64,000 bases of DNA, from positions 124,001 to 188,000 of the forward strand of contig DASXEB010000002.1 of the NCBI GenBank assembly GCA_036490335.1. Direction: 5' to 3'. This DNA comes from Palsa-1392 sp036490335. Its GTDB lineage: Bacteria > Verrucomicrobiota > Verrucomicrobiia > Chthoniobacterales > UBA10450. Below, piece after piece: positions 1-7,960 of the stretch (positions are counted from its first letter, which is position 1; each line of letters begins with the position of its first letter). The position numbers were made by a program, and so were the translations under genes. A model generated the notes under the pieces. It was not told the DNA's origin and did not search any database. It saw only the letters and a list, made by a program, of their open reading frames with translations.

Positions 1-215
1 TCGCGCGGGCGGTCTCGGGCAAGACAGTCGTGCTGACCGGCGCGATGATTCCGTATGCATTCGGCAGCTCCGACGGGCTCTTCAATCTCGGCAGCGCGCT
101 CTCATTTGTGCAAGTCCTTCCCGCCGGCGTTTACGTGGCGATGAATGGCAAATGTTTCCCATGGGAGCGGGTGCGAAAAAATCGGGAGCGTGCCGAGTTC
201 GAGGAAATAGCCTGA
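1..215 (+). CDS. L-asparaginase, C-terminal part (5' end outside window)
   Basis: Partial gene entering from the left edge in frame 3, so only about the last 70 residues are visible. The stretch TVVLTGAMIP followed by SSDGLFNL matches the conserved core of the asparaginase/glutaminase fold (substrate-binding TGAM and SDG..NL segments), an enzyme that hydrolyses L-asparagine to aspartate and ammonia. The protein ends soon after this core (WERVRKNRERAEFEE), so the family's usual C-terminal domain is absent or very short; this looks like a small single-domain asparaginase-type protein. Family assignment is firm; substrate is inferred. Confidence 0.75.
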   Translation, partial: ARAVSGKTVVLTGAMIPYAFGSSDGLFNLGSALSFVQVLPAGVYVAMNGKCFPWERVRKNRERAEFEEIA

Positions 216-251
216 CCAAGGTTGCGGGATTTTGCCTAACGAGAATAGGAG

Positions 252-824
252 ATGGCAGCACCATCGACTGATCCGCTTTTCTTCGCCAGCCCGGAGGAAT
301 TACGAAGCTGGTTCAAAGAAAATCACGCGACCGCGGCGGAAATTTGGCTCGGCTATCACAAGAAAAACTCGGGACATGCGAGCGTGACCTGGCCGGAGTC
401 GCTCGACGAGGCGCTTTGTGTCGGCTGGATTGATGGCATTCGCAAAAGCATCGACAGGCAGAGTTACAAAATCCGCTTCACCCCGCGGCGGCGCGGCAGC
501 ATCTGGAGCGCGGTCAATATCAGACGAGCCGTCGCCCTAACGAGTAAAGGACGAATGACTCCCGCCGGCCGCAAGGCCTTCGCCGCGCGGAAGGAAAACA
601 AATCGGGCATCTACTCCTACGAGCAACGGCGCGCGGAGCTGCCCGAGCCCGGCGAAAAGATCCTGCGCCGCAACCCGGCGGCCTGGAAATTTTTCCAGGC
701 GCGACCGCCTTCCTACCGCAAAATGATGAGCTGGTGGATCGCGAGCGCGAAACGCGAAGAAACCCGCCGCGCGCGGCTCGCCCGCCTGATCGCGGCCTCG
801 GCCGAGGGCCGCTCCCTCCATTAG
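252..824 (+). CDS. YdeI/OmpD-associated family protein
   Basis: A 190-residue cytoplasmic protein. The N-terminal half has the family pattern of a short-chain start (FASPEELRSWF), a WLGYHKK segment and the hallmark LDEALCVGWIDG, followed by SYKIRFTPRRRGSIWS. The C-terminal part is basic and helical (RRARLARLIAASAEGR), as usual in the OmdA/YdeI family. Members have been linked to bacteriocin or stress protection, but the biochemical role is unknown. It begins 10 bp after a GCCTAACGA motif copy and is followed by the 41-bp repeat tract. No membrane segment or signal peptide is visible. Confidence 0.85.
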   Translation: MAAPSTDPLFFASPEELRSWFKENHATAAEIWLGYHKKNSGHASVTWPESLDEALCVGWIDGIRKSIDRQSYKIRFTPRRRGSIWSAVNIRRAVALTSKGRMTPAGRKAFAARKENKSGIYSYEQRRAELPEPGEKILRRNPAAWKFFQARPPSYRKMMSWWIASAKREETRRARLARLIAASAEGRSLH

Positions 825-890
825 TGCGGCCTGCGAACGATGAACGACCCTCGCCGATCGTCCGCGGGGCTTGGGCAAATTTTTTTGCCC

Positions 891-1300
891 CTCCAGAGCC
901 GTTTCCGACCCCCCGGCAAATTTGTCCGACCCTCCAGAGCCATTTCCGACCCCCTGACAAATTTGTCTGACCCTCCAGAGCCATTTCCGACCCCTCGGCA
1001 AATTTGTCCGACCCTCCAGAGCCGTTTCCGACCCCTCGGCAAATTTGTCCGACCCTCCAGAGCCATTTCCGACCTCTCGGCAAATTTGTCTGACCCTCCA
1101 GAGCCGTTTCCGACCCCCCGACAAATTTGTCTGACCCTCCAGAGCCATTTCCGACCTCTCGGCAAATTTGTCCGACCCTCCAGAGCCGTTTCCGACCCCC
1201 CGACAAATTTGTCTGACCCTCCAGAGCCATTTCCGACCCCCCGACAAATTTGTCTGACCCTCCAGAGCCGTTTCCGACCCCTGGCAAATTTGCCCGACCC
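891..1300. repeat. Ten tandem 41-bp repeats
   Basis: Ten head-to-tail units of 41 bp fill most of the 590-bp gap between the YdeI-like gene and the cation exporter gene; unit starts fall at 891, 932, 973, 1014, 1055, 1096, 1137, 1178, 1219 and 1260. Each unit reads CTCCAGAGCC, then (A/G)TTTCCGACC, a C-rich spacer, then a (G)(G/A)CAAATTTGTC(C/T)GAC block. In about half the units the last block contains the 12-bp palindrome GACAAATTTGTC. Variation is limited to a few positions. There are no unique spacers, so this is not a CRISPR. All six frames are open across it only because 41 is not a multiple of 3 and the unit lacks stops. Confidence 0.95.
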
Positions 1301-1414
1301 GCCGCGCGACGCGGCCGGCTCGCGCCGCGGCGATTTATTGCCAAAATAAGATTCGCGTCGCGGCAGATTGAATGCTTTGTGCAAAGGGAAAGCGACGCGC
1401 GCTTTTGCCTAACG

Positions 1415-2326
1415 ATGAGCCATTCGCACGAACATCGCCTCGACTTCGGCCGCGCCTTCGCCATCGGCGTGATCCTGAACAGCGCCTTCGTCGGCGCGGA
1501 GGCGATCTTCGGTTTCTGGAGTCACTCGCTCACCTTGCTCGCGGATGCCGGCCACAATCTCGGCGACGTCCTCGGTCTGCTCATGGCCTGGGCGGCGACG
1601 AATTTGGAAAATCACCGCGCGACCGACCGCTATACTTACGGATTGCGGCGCAGCTCCGTGCTCGCCGCGCTTTTCAACTCGCTCCTCCTGCTCGTGAGCG
1701 TGGGCGCGATCGCGTGGGAAGCGGTTCATCGGCTCATTCATCCGGAAACGATCGCCGGCCTAACGATGATGCGCGTGGCTGCCTTCGGCATCGTCGTCAA
1801 TGGCGTGACGGCATGGATGTTTTCGCGCGGGCGCCATTCCGATCTCAACATTCGCGGCGCGTTTTTGCACATGGCCGCCGACGCCGCGATCTCGGTCGGG
1901 GTGGTCGTGGCCGGACTTTTAATTCTGCGCACCGGCTGGCAATTGATCGACCCGATCGGCGGCCTCACGATCGTCGCGATCATTCTTTTCGGGACCTGGG
2001 GATTGTTGCGCGACGCGCTCAATCTCTCGCTCGATGCCGTCCCGCGAAATGTCGATCTCGCGGCCGTGCGGCTCTGGCTCGAGGGCCTGCCCGAAGTCGC
2101 GGCGCTGCATCATTTGCACGTCTGGGGTTTGAGCACGACCGAGGTCGCCTGCACCGCGCACGTCGTGAAACGCGCGCCGGATCTCGACGACGAGCTGCTG
2201 CGCCGAATCGCGGATGGTCTGCACGACCGTTTCGGGATCGAACATGCGACGGTGCAATTCGAGTCGTGTCGCGCGCCCGATTGCCCGATGGAAACGGAGA
2301 CGGCGCCGGAAGCGCGTCATCATTAA
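1415..2326 (+). CDS. Cation diffusion facilitator, CzcD/ZitB type
   Basis: Inner-membrane antiporter of the CDF family, expected to export Zn2+ (or Co2+/Cd2+) from the cytoplasm in exchange for protons. About 303 residues with a short His-containing N-terminus (MSHSHEH), six membrane segments, and the two metal-site signatures of the family: ADAGHNLGD in TM2 and HMAADA in TM5. The C-terminal cytoplasmic domain carries the conserved HHLHVWGLST. The ATG at 1415 was chosen because an upstream in-frame extension would run into the 41-bp repeat tract; this ATG overlaps the last base of a GCCTAACGA motif. It stands next to a nickel gene group. Confidence 0.92.
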   Translation: MSHSHEHRLDFGRAFAIGVILNSAFVGAEAIFGFWSHSLTLLADAGHNLGDVLGLLMAWAATNLENHRATDRYTYGLRRSSVLAALFNSLLLLVSVGAIAWEAVHRLIHPETIAGLTMMRVAAFGIVVNGVTAWMFSRGRHSDLNIRGAFLHMAADAAISVGVVVAGLLILRTGWQLIDPIGGLTIVAIILFGTWGLLRDALNLSLDAVPRNVDLAAVRLWLEGLPEVAALHHLHVWGLSTTEVACTAHVVKRAPDLDDELLRRIADGLHDRFGIEHATVQFESCRAPDCPMETETAPEARHH

Positions 2327-2349
2327 ACTGCGCCGGTCTGTTCGTTCGC

Positions 2350-3435
2350 CTAACGAGCGCGCGCCGCGCGTTTGGAAAAATACAAATAGAGCATGATCGC
2401 GAACACGATCGCGGCGACGCAATCAAGCCAGCTCGTGTAATTCCAGGTGATCTGCTCGTGCGTGACCGCGCTCGGCGGCCGCGGGCCCGTCGGGACAAGG
2501 CCGCAAAAATTAAAAAGCAGATCGACCGCCGCGCCGGCCAGGACCATGGCGATGTAAAAGATCACGACCAAAAACGCGGTCGCGCGCGCGCCGTAATATT
2601 TCGCGTAGATGAAGATCAGCGGCACGACGAGAAGGTCGGCGTAGATGAAGGAAATGACGCCGCCGAAACTGATGCCGTTCGCCCAGAGATGACTGGCGAG
2701 CGGAATGTTTCCGACCGAGCAAACGAATGACAGAATCGCGATGATCGGCCCGACGAGCGCGTTCTCAATCAGCCGCAACCCGGTCGGACCGCTGCGCAAA
2801 AACGCCGCCTGCCACCACGCCGGCGGGATGAGCGTGGCGATGAAACCGGCGATCAGAAAACCGCCGAGCAATTCCTTCCACATCATCATCCAGTCCATCA
2901 CGAACGCGTCGGCCATGGCGGGGAATTTTCCCGCCGCGCCCTCATCTCCGCCGTCGCCGTCGTGATGATGGCAATGCGAAGCGCCGCTTTTTTTCGCGGC
3001 CGTCGCGCGGGCTTCCTCGGCCACGTCGTTAGGCAAAAACCAGCGCACCATCACCCAGACGAGACCGATGAGAAAAAACGCGCCGAGAAATTCCGCGAGG
3101 ACAAAACGCCAGCCCATCAAAATCCAGAGCACCGCGCCGAGCTCGATGACGAGATTGGTCGATGCGAACATGAAAGCGAGCGCCGGCACGAGCGCGGCGC
3201 CTTGCTGGATCGCGCTGCGCGTCGCGGCGGCGGCGGCGTAGGAGCACGAGCTGCTCGCCGCGCCGAGGCCGGTCGCGATCGCGACCGAACGCAGACTGGT
3301 TTTGCCAAACGCGCGGCTCATTTGCTCTTTGCTGACGAAGACCTGGAGCGCCGCGGAGATGCCAAAGCCGAGGACGAGCGCCCAAAATGTCGCCCACAGC
3401 ATCGCGAGCGCGTGATAAAGACTCGACCAAACCAT
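2350..3435 (-). CDS. DUF318/ArsP-type permease with His-rich loop
   Basis: Polytopic inner-membrane permease of the DUF318 (PF03773) family. Two four-helix halves are separated by a cytoplasmic loop rich in His and Asp (HCHHHDGDGGDE). Cysteine-containing signatures ASSSCSYAAAA in the first half and FVCSVGNIPLA in the second are typical of the family, some members of which export organoarsenicals. The His-rich loop and the neighbouring nickel permease suggest a metal-related substrate; that is inference. I start at ATG 3435 (VWSSLYHAL); a TTG at 3468 would add eleven residues. The TAG stop lies inside a GCCTAACGA motif. Confidence 0.85.
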   Translation of the reverse strand: MVWSSLYHALAMLWATFWALVLGFGISAALQVFVSKEQMSRAFGKTSLRSVAIATGLGAASSSCSYAAAAATRSAIQQGAALVPALAFMFASTNLVIELGAVLWILMGWRFVLAEFLGAFFLIGLVWVMVRWFLPNDVAEEARATAAKKSGASHCHHHDGDGGDEGAAGKFPAMADAFVMDWMMMWKELLGGFLIAGFIATLIPPAWWQAAFLRSGPTGLRLIENALVGPIIAILSFVCSVGNIPLASHLWANGISFGGVISFIYADLLVVPLIFIYAKYYGARATAFLVVIFYIAMVLAGAAVDLLFNFCGLVPTGPRPPSAVTHEQITWNYTSWLDCVAAIVFAIMLYLYFSKRAARAR

Positions 3436-3498
3436 TGTTACTTGTTCGCCGATTTGGCGCTTCAGCAACTAGCTCGGCCGCGGCCTTCGCGTAATTCG

Positions 3499-4590
3499 TT
3501 AGGCGACGGCGCCGTCGACGGGCTGGCCGACGACGCGCTGAGTTCGCTTCACCTTGTAAAACAGCACGGAGAAGCCCCAGCTCAGAACGAAAATGCTGAT
3601 GACGACGTAGCCGAGCGTCCCGAAGTGCGCGTTCAGCTCGCGAATCCAATTCCAAAACGCGCCGGCGCCGGCGGAATGATCCGCGACAAAACCGAGCGCT
3701 TCGATTCCGCCGACGATCAACGCCACGACGACCGAGATCGCGGTGATCGTCATGTTGTAAAAAAGTTTGCGCACGGGATGGACGAAAGCCCAGCCATAAG
3801 CGCCGAGCATGAGCACGCCATCCGTCGTATCGACAAGCGACATCGCCGCCGTGAAGAGCGCGGGAAAAACGAGCACCGAAACAATCGGCAAGCCTTTCGA
3901 AACCTCCGCCGCGGAAATGCCAAGCAGCGCGATTTCCGTCGCGGTATCGAAGCCAAGGCCGAAAAGAAATCCGAGCGGATACATGTGCCAGCTCCGCCGA
4001 ATGATTCGAAAAAGCGGCCGCAAAATTCGGCCGAGCAATCCCGGCGCGATCATCAGCTCGCAATCGGACTCGTTAGGCAAGACGCCCGCCCTGGCCGCGC
4101 GAAACGCGAAGTAGGTCTGCCGCAGAATCACGATGTTCATCAGCGCAATGATGAAGAGAAACGAAACCGAGACCGAGGTGCCGATGATTCCGCCGACGGC
4201 TTTGAAGGCCGCGAATTTTGTCTGCAGCGCGCCGGCCGTAAGAGCGATCGCCGCGGTCGCGAGAAAGACCACGCTGCTGTGCCCGAGCGAAAAAAAGAAG
4301 CCGACCGCAACCGGCCGCTGACCTTCCTGCATCAACTTGCGCGTAACGTTATCGATCGCGGCGATGTGGTCGGCATCGACCGCGTGACGCAGGCCGAATC
4401 CGTAGGCGAGAAGGCAGGTCCCGAGGAGCAGCGGATGATCGTGAAAGACAGACCACGCCCAAAGCCACGCGCCGAGATTGGCGATTCCGACGACGGAATA
4501 AACGGCGACGATCGATGAGCGAAGATTGCTCTTCGCGGGCCGAACTTGGCAGTGCCGCGATGACGAGGTCGCAATCGCGTCGTGCATCAT
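3499..4590 (-). CDS. NiCoT family nickel/cobalt permease
   Basis: High-affinity Ni2+/Co2+ uptake permease of the HoxN/NixA family in the inner membrane. The defining TM2 signature HAVDADHIAAIDN is present, followed by FFSLGHSSVV, LGFDTATEI and the LVDTTDGVLM segment, in the family order. About eight membrane helices. It is transcribed divergently from nikR with a NikR-like palindrome between them, so nickel-dependent repression is likely. Start uncertain: ATG 4590 gives MMHDAIATS; a GTG at 4641 adds 17 residues. The TAA stop is inside a TCGTTAGGC motif (3496-3504). Nickel enzymes that would use the metal are not in this window. Confidence 0.92.
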   Translation of the reverse strand: MMHDAIATSSSRHCQVRPAKSNLRSSIVAVYSVVGIANLGAWLWAWSVFHDHPLLLGTCLLAYGFGLRHAVDADHIAAIDNVTRKLMQEGQRPVAVGFFFSLGHSSVVFLATAAIALTAGALQTKFAAFKAVGGIIGTSVSVSFLFIIALMNIVILRQTYFAFRAARAGVLPNESDCELMIAPGLLGRILRPLFRIIRRSWHMYPLGFLFGLGFDTATEIALLGISAAEVSKGLPIVSVLVFPALFTAAMSLVDTTDGVLMLGAYGWAFVHPVRKLFYNMTITAISVVVALIVGGIEALGFVADHSAGAGAFWNWIRELNAHFGTLGYVVISIFVLSWGFSVLFYKVKRTQRVVGQPVDGAVA

Positions 4591-4713
4591 GCGAAATTCT
4601 TCGCCGCCTTCGGCCGACGCGAAAAAGAGATTTGCTGACACGCGACTCTTTGGCTACGAATCTTCGACGATCGAGCGACACGCGAAGTCATCTCGTCCAG
4701 CCTAGCGATCGAA

Positions 4714-4741
4714 ATATTACAGTCAATTCTATTCGTAATAC
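4714..4741. promoter_or_regulatory. Candidate NikR operator
   Basis: An interrupted palindrome, ATATTAC-N14-GTAATAC, in the gap between the divergent nickel permease and nikR genes; six of seven base pairs are symmetric. It resembles the GTGTTAC-N13/14-GTAACAC operator described for NikR in Geobacter more than the enterobacterial GTATGA-N16-TCATAC form. The region is AT-rich compared with its surroundings, consistent with promoters on both strands. A second overlapping palindrome, TTCGTA-A-TACGAA, abuts the nikR ATG. Binding is inferred from position and symmetry. Confidence 0.6.
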
Positions 4742-4744
4742 GAA

Positions 4745-5173
4745 ATGAAAGAGGAATCCGCCGCCCGCTTGAGCGTTTCCCTGCCCCCAAATCTGCTCGC
4801 CGATCTCGACCGCATGACGGCCGAAAAAGGTTACGACAACCGTTCGCTCGCGGTCGCCGACATGATCCGCGCCGAGCTCGTCGAGCATCGGCAACAACGG
4901 CGCGGCGGCGAAATCGCGGGCACGATCACGCTCGTCTACGATCATCACATTCGCCGCGTTCAGGAGTTGCTCACCGAACTGCAGCATGATCACCCGAATC
5001 TCGTCATCGCGACGATGCACGTGCACCTCGATCACGATAATTGTCTCGAGGTCCTGGTCGCGCGCGGCAAGGCGGCGGCGGTCAAACGCATGGCCGATCA
5101 ACTGATCGGCGCGCGCGGGGTCAAACACGGCCGCCTCACGATCACGAGCACGGGAAAAGATTTGCCCGCCTAA
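4745..5173 (+). CDS. nikR: Nickel-responsive repressor NikR
   Basis: A 142-residue regulator with an N-terminal ribbon-helix-helix DNA-binding domain (RLSVSLPPNLLADLDRM) and a C-terminal ACT-like nickel-binding tetramerisation domain. The nickel ligand region is intact: a His within VYDHHIR, then MHVHLDHDNCLEV, giving the His-x-His and Cys ligands of the square-planar site. With Ni2+ bound it should repress the divergent NiCoT permease through the palindrome just upstream, which also overlaps its own promoter region. Length is typical for the family. The stop TAA lies in a GCCTAACGA motif copy. Confidence 0.95.
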   Translation: MKEESAARLSVSLPPNLLADLDRMTAEKGYDNRSLAVADMIRAELVEHRQQRRGGEIAGTITLVYDHHIRRVQELLTELQHDHPNLVIATMHVHLDHDNCLEVLVARGKAAAVKRMADQLIGARGVKHGRLTITSTGKDLPA

Positions 5174-5269
5174 CGAGTCGGCGGAAAATTTTCGCGCGCG
5201 CCCGTGTTTCGCCTAACGACTCCAAAGCGCTTCTGGCCATCGCGCGCGATCTCTGTTACTTAGCCCGTC

Positions 5270-6589
5270 ATGCCATCCGCGGAGCTCCAGCACACCCTCG
5301 CCAAGGCCGCTGCGCTCAGCGGCACTTCGCTCCATACCGGCGCGCGCGTGTCGTTGAAAATCCAGCCCGCGGCGCCGCAGTCGGGGATCAAATTCAAGCG
5401 CAAAGATCTGCAGGACGAGCCGACGATCGACGCGACGATCGCGAACGTGAAAACGGTCGAGCGCGCGACCACGATCGGCGAAGGCTCCGTGCGCGTGCAC
5501 ACAGTCGAGCACGTGCTCTCCGCCCTCGCCGCGCTCGGCGTCGACAACGCCGTCATCGAGATGGACGCGAACGAGCCGCCGATCGGCGACGGCAGCGCGC
5601 TCCCTTATGTCGAAGCGATTCGCAAAGCCGGCGTCGTCGCGCAGGAAGAAACGCGGCTCTTTTTCCAACCGCGCGAGCCGATCTCGGTCGAGTCGAAAAG
5701 CGGATCGCTCCTTGTCATTTTGCCGGACGAACAATTTCGCATCTCATGCACGCAAGCCGGGCCCGACGGCCGCTTCACGCAATTCTTTTCGACCGCGATC
5801 ACGGCCGCGCTTTACGAGCGGGAAATCGCGCCCGCACGCACCTTCGTTTACTACGAAGACGTGCAGCCGTTGATGGAAAAAAATCTGATCAAAGGCGGCA
5901 GTCTCGAGAACGCGATCGTCGTCCGGGGCGAATCGGTTTTGAGCAAAGAACCGCTTCGTTTTCCCGACGAGTTCGTCAGGCACAAAATTCTCGACATCAT
6001 TGGCGACCTCTCGCTCGTCGGCCGCGCGATCCGCGGCCACGTCGTCGCGATCAAGCCGGGTCACGGCATCAACACCGATCTGGCGCGCGCACTTGCCAAA
6101 GCCTACGCCGCGGCCGCAGCGGTTTTGCCGAGAGAGGATTTCCCGATCGGCGACGGCGGCCTCGAGATTGATGAGGTCATGAAAATTTTGCCGCATCGTT
6201 ATCCATTTCTGATGGTCGATCGGATCATTTCCTTTGAAGGCGAAACGAAAATCCTTGGCATGAAATCGGTCACGATCAACGAGCCGTTTTTCCAGGGGCA
6301 TTTTCCTGGTCATCCCGTCATGCCGGGCGTGCTCCAGGTCGAGGCGATGGCGCAGGTCGCAAGCGTGCTCATGATGCGGCTGAGCAAAAGCGCGAACCGC
6401 GTCGGTTATTTCATGAGCGCGGACGGGGTGAGATTTCGCAAGCCGGTTTTTCCCGGCGACACGCTTTTCATTCACGCCGAGCTGACGAAATCGCGCGCCA
6501 ATCGGCTCGCGAAGGCGGACTGCAAATGCGTCGTCAACGGCGCGGTCGTCTCCGAAGGTGAATTGATGTTCACTTTTATCGATAAGTGA
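5270..6589 (+). CDS. lpxC/fabZ: Bifunctional LpxC-FabZ fusion
   Basis: A 439-residue fusion of two lipid enzymes. Residues about 1-285 are LpxC, the zinc deacetylase committing UDP-3-O-acyl-GlcNAc to lipid A synthesis: zinc-ligand segment VHTVEHVLSAL, then FPDEFVRHKILDIIGDL. Residues about 300-439 are FabZ, the 3-hydroxyacyl-ACP dehydratase: ILPHRYPFLMVDR and GHFPGHPVMPGVLQVEAMAQ hold the active-site His and Glu. The fusion couples use of 3-hydroxyacyl-ACP by lipid A and by fatty acid elongation in one polypeptide; it is known from Bacteroidota and relatives and is compatible with Verrucomicrobiota. lpxA follows 13 bp downstream, so the two are probably co-transcribed. Confidence 0.96.
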   Translation: MPSAELQHTLAKAAALSGTSLHTGARVSLKIQPAAPQSGIKFKRKDLQDEPTIDATIANVKTVERATTIGEGSVRVHTVEHVLSALAALGVDNAVIEMDANEPPIGDGSALPYVEAIRKAGVVAQEETRLFFQPREPISVESKSGSLLVILPDEQFRISCTQAGPDGRFTQFFSTAITAALYEREIAPARTFVYYEDVQPLMEKNLIKGGSLENAIVVRGESVLSKEPLRFPDEFVRHKILDIIGDLSLVGRAIRGHVVAIKPGHGINTDLARALAKAYAAAAAVLPREDFPIGDGGLEIDEVMKILPHRYPFLMVDRIISFEGETKILGMKSVTINEPFFQGHFPGHPVMPGVLQVEAMAQVASVLMMRLSKSANRVGYFMSADGVRFRKPVFPGDTLFIHAELTKSRANRLAKADCKCVVNGAVVSEGELMFTFIDK

Positions 6590-6602
6590 TTCGTTAGGCA
6601 AA

Positions 6603-7382
6603 ATGCCCGATGCGCAAATTCATCCGACCGCGATCGTCGATCCCGCGGCTCAAATCGGCGCCGGCAGCGTCGTCGGCCCCTACTGCGTCGTCGCGGCTGA
6701 GGTGTCGTTAGGCGAAAATTGCTGGCTACAAAATCACGTCACGCTTTGCGGGCCGATGCGCGCGGGGCGCGGAAACAAATTTTTCGCGTACTGCTCGATC
6801 GGCCAGCAGACGCAGGATTTGAAATATCAGGGCGAACCGACATTCCTCGAGATCGGCGACGACAACTCCTTCCGCGAATTCGTCACGATCAGCCGGAGCA
6901 CTTCCGCGAAGGGCAAGACATCGTTAGGCAGCGGCGGAAATTTCCTCGCCTACTCGCACATCGGCCATGATTGCCGCGTGGGCGACGCGGTGATTTTTTC
7001 GAACAACGGCACCCTCGCCGGTCACGTGCAGGTTGGCGATCACGCCGTCATCGGCGGCCTCACCGCGGTCCATCAATTTTGTCGCATCGGGCATTTTGCG
7101 ATCACGGGCGGGTGCTCGAAAATCGTCCAGGACGTTCCGCCCTTCATGATCGCCGACGGAAATCCGGCAAAAGTGCGCGGAGTCAATCAAGTCGGCCTCG
7201 AGCGCGCCGGTTATGCGGCGGCGCAGATCAAGCCGATCAAGGAAGCGTATCGGCTCATTTACCGCGAAAATCTCAACACGGCGCAGGCGCTCGAAGCGAT
7301 GCGGGAGAAGCTGGCAGAAAGCGCGGAGGTGCAAAGGATCATCGAGTTTATCAAGAGGAGCGAGCGGGGGATCATTCGTTAG
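6603..7382 (+). CDS. lpxA: UDP-GlcNAc acyltransferase LpxA
   Basis: Cytoplasmic trimeric acyltransferase for the first step of lipid A synthesis. The 259-residue protein has the left-handed beta-helix of hexapeptide repeats (IHPTAIVDPAAQIGAGSVVGPY onward) and the family segments IGQQTQDLKYQGE, LAYSHIGHDCRVG with the catalytic His, and VHQFCRIGHFAITGG. The C-terminal helical domain (AYRLIYRENLNTAQALEAM) is complete. A TCGTTAGGC copy fills the short gap from the lpxC-fabZ stop to this ATG, where a ribosome-binding site would sit. The TAG stop lies in another copy, immediately followed by a further copy (7376-7394). Confidence 0.96.
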   Translation: MPDAQIHPTAIVDPAAQIGAGSVVGPYCVVAAEVSLGENCWLQNHVTLCGPMRAGRGNKFFAYCSIGQQTQDLKYQGEPTFLEIGDDNSFREFVTISRSTSAKGKTSLGSGGNFLAYSHIGHDCRVGDAVIFSNNGTLAGHVQVGDHAVIGGLTAVHQFCRIGHFAITGGCSKIVQDVPPFMIADGNPAKVRGVNQVGLERAGYAAAQIKPIKEAYRLIYRENLNTAQALEAMREKLAESAEVQRIIEFIKRSERGIIR

Positions 7383-7487
7383 GCCTCGTTAGGCAAACCG
7401 TGCTTCGAAGTGCGGCAAACGAGCGCGCCAATTGAATCTGCCGGGCGCTGCGAGCGGCGGAAAACTTTTTTGCCTAGCGAGTCCGGA

Positions 7488-7955
7488 TCAGGCGGCCCGA
7501 GCGGCGCGCAGCGTCTCCTGGAACGGCGAATAAAGATCGGCGTGCTGGCTGACGCCGCGGCGCAACACGGTCTTGAAATTGGCGATGTCGCCGATGTTGA
7601 TGATCTGATCAACGCTTTGCACGAACGCGGTCATCGAGTCGTTCGTCATGAAGTGCGAGCTGAGCAACACGACAAAATGTTCGCGCCGGATCGCGCCCGG
7701 CCGCTTCACCATCTCGAGCAGGATCGGGTTGTTCGCCAGATTCGCGCCTTTAAAATTTTCCGCGACGACGACCACGTTGTAGCTGCAAGTCGCGAGTTTC
7801 AGGATTACGTCCTCGAAAAAAAGGCCGAGGTGCACTTTGTAACCGAGATCGGTCAACTGCGACGCGATCAATTTCTGGTAGGGCTGCGTGTCGATGCAGA
7901 CGAGCGCGGTCTGGTCGCCGAGATCGAAACCGCCGGTTTGTTCGTCGAGATTCAT
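7488..7955 (-). CDS. Receiver-like protein next to pilus ATPases
   Basis: A 155-residue protein of unknown function. Its alternating strand-helix pattern (TALVCIDTQPYQKLIASQLTD, then YNVVVVAENFKG, then HFVVLLSSHFM, then DQIINIGDI) resembles a CheY-like receiver fold, but the usual acidic pocket and phospho-Asp are not obvious, so it may be a non-phosphorylated pseudo-receiver. No membrane segment. Its ATG is 5 bp beyond the stop of the PilU-like gene, so it probably forms the last gene of a pilT-pilU-receiver operon and may regulate retraction. Function is inferred from context only. Confidence 0.65.
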   Translation of the reverse strand: MNLDEQTGGFDLGDQTALVCIDTQPYQKLIASQLTDLGYKVHLGLFFEDVILKLATCSYNVVVVAENFKGANLANNPILLEMVKRPGAIRREHFVVLLSSHFMTNDSMTAFVQSVDQIINIGDIANFKTVLRRGVSQHADLYSPFQETLRAARAA

Positions 7956-7960
7956 TTTGC

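Noticed and set aside
891..1300. CRISPR array
   Set aside because: The repeats are head to tail with no unique spacers and no cas genes nearby.
520..1464. Long minus- and plus-strand open frames with GNGSGGSDKF-like or PPEPFPTP-like repeats
   Set aside because: They are translations of the stop-free 41-bp tandem repeats; every frame is open for the same reason and there is no family match.
2962..4518. Long + strand open frame opposite the nickel and DUF318 permeases
   Set aside because: Composition is Arg/Asp/Glu-rich shadow sequence with no domain; the minus strand holds two complete permeases.
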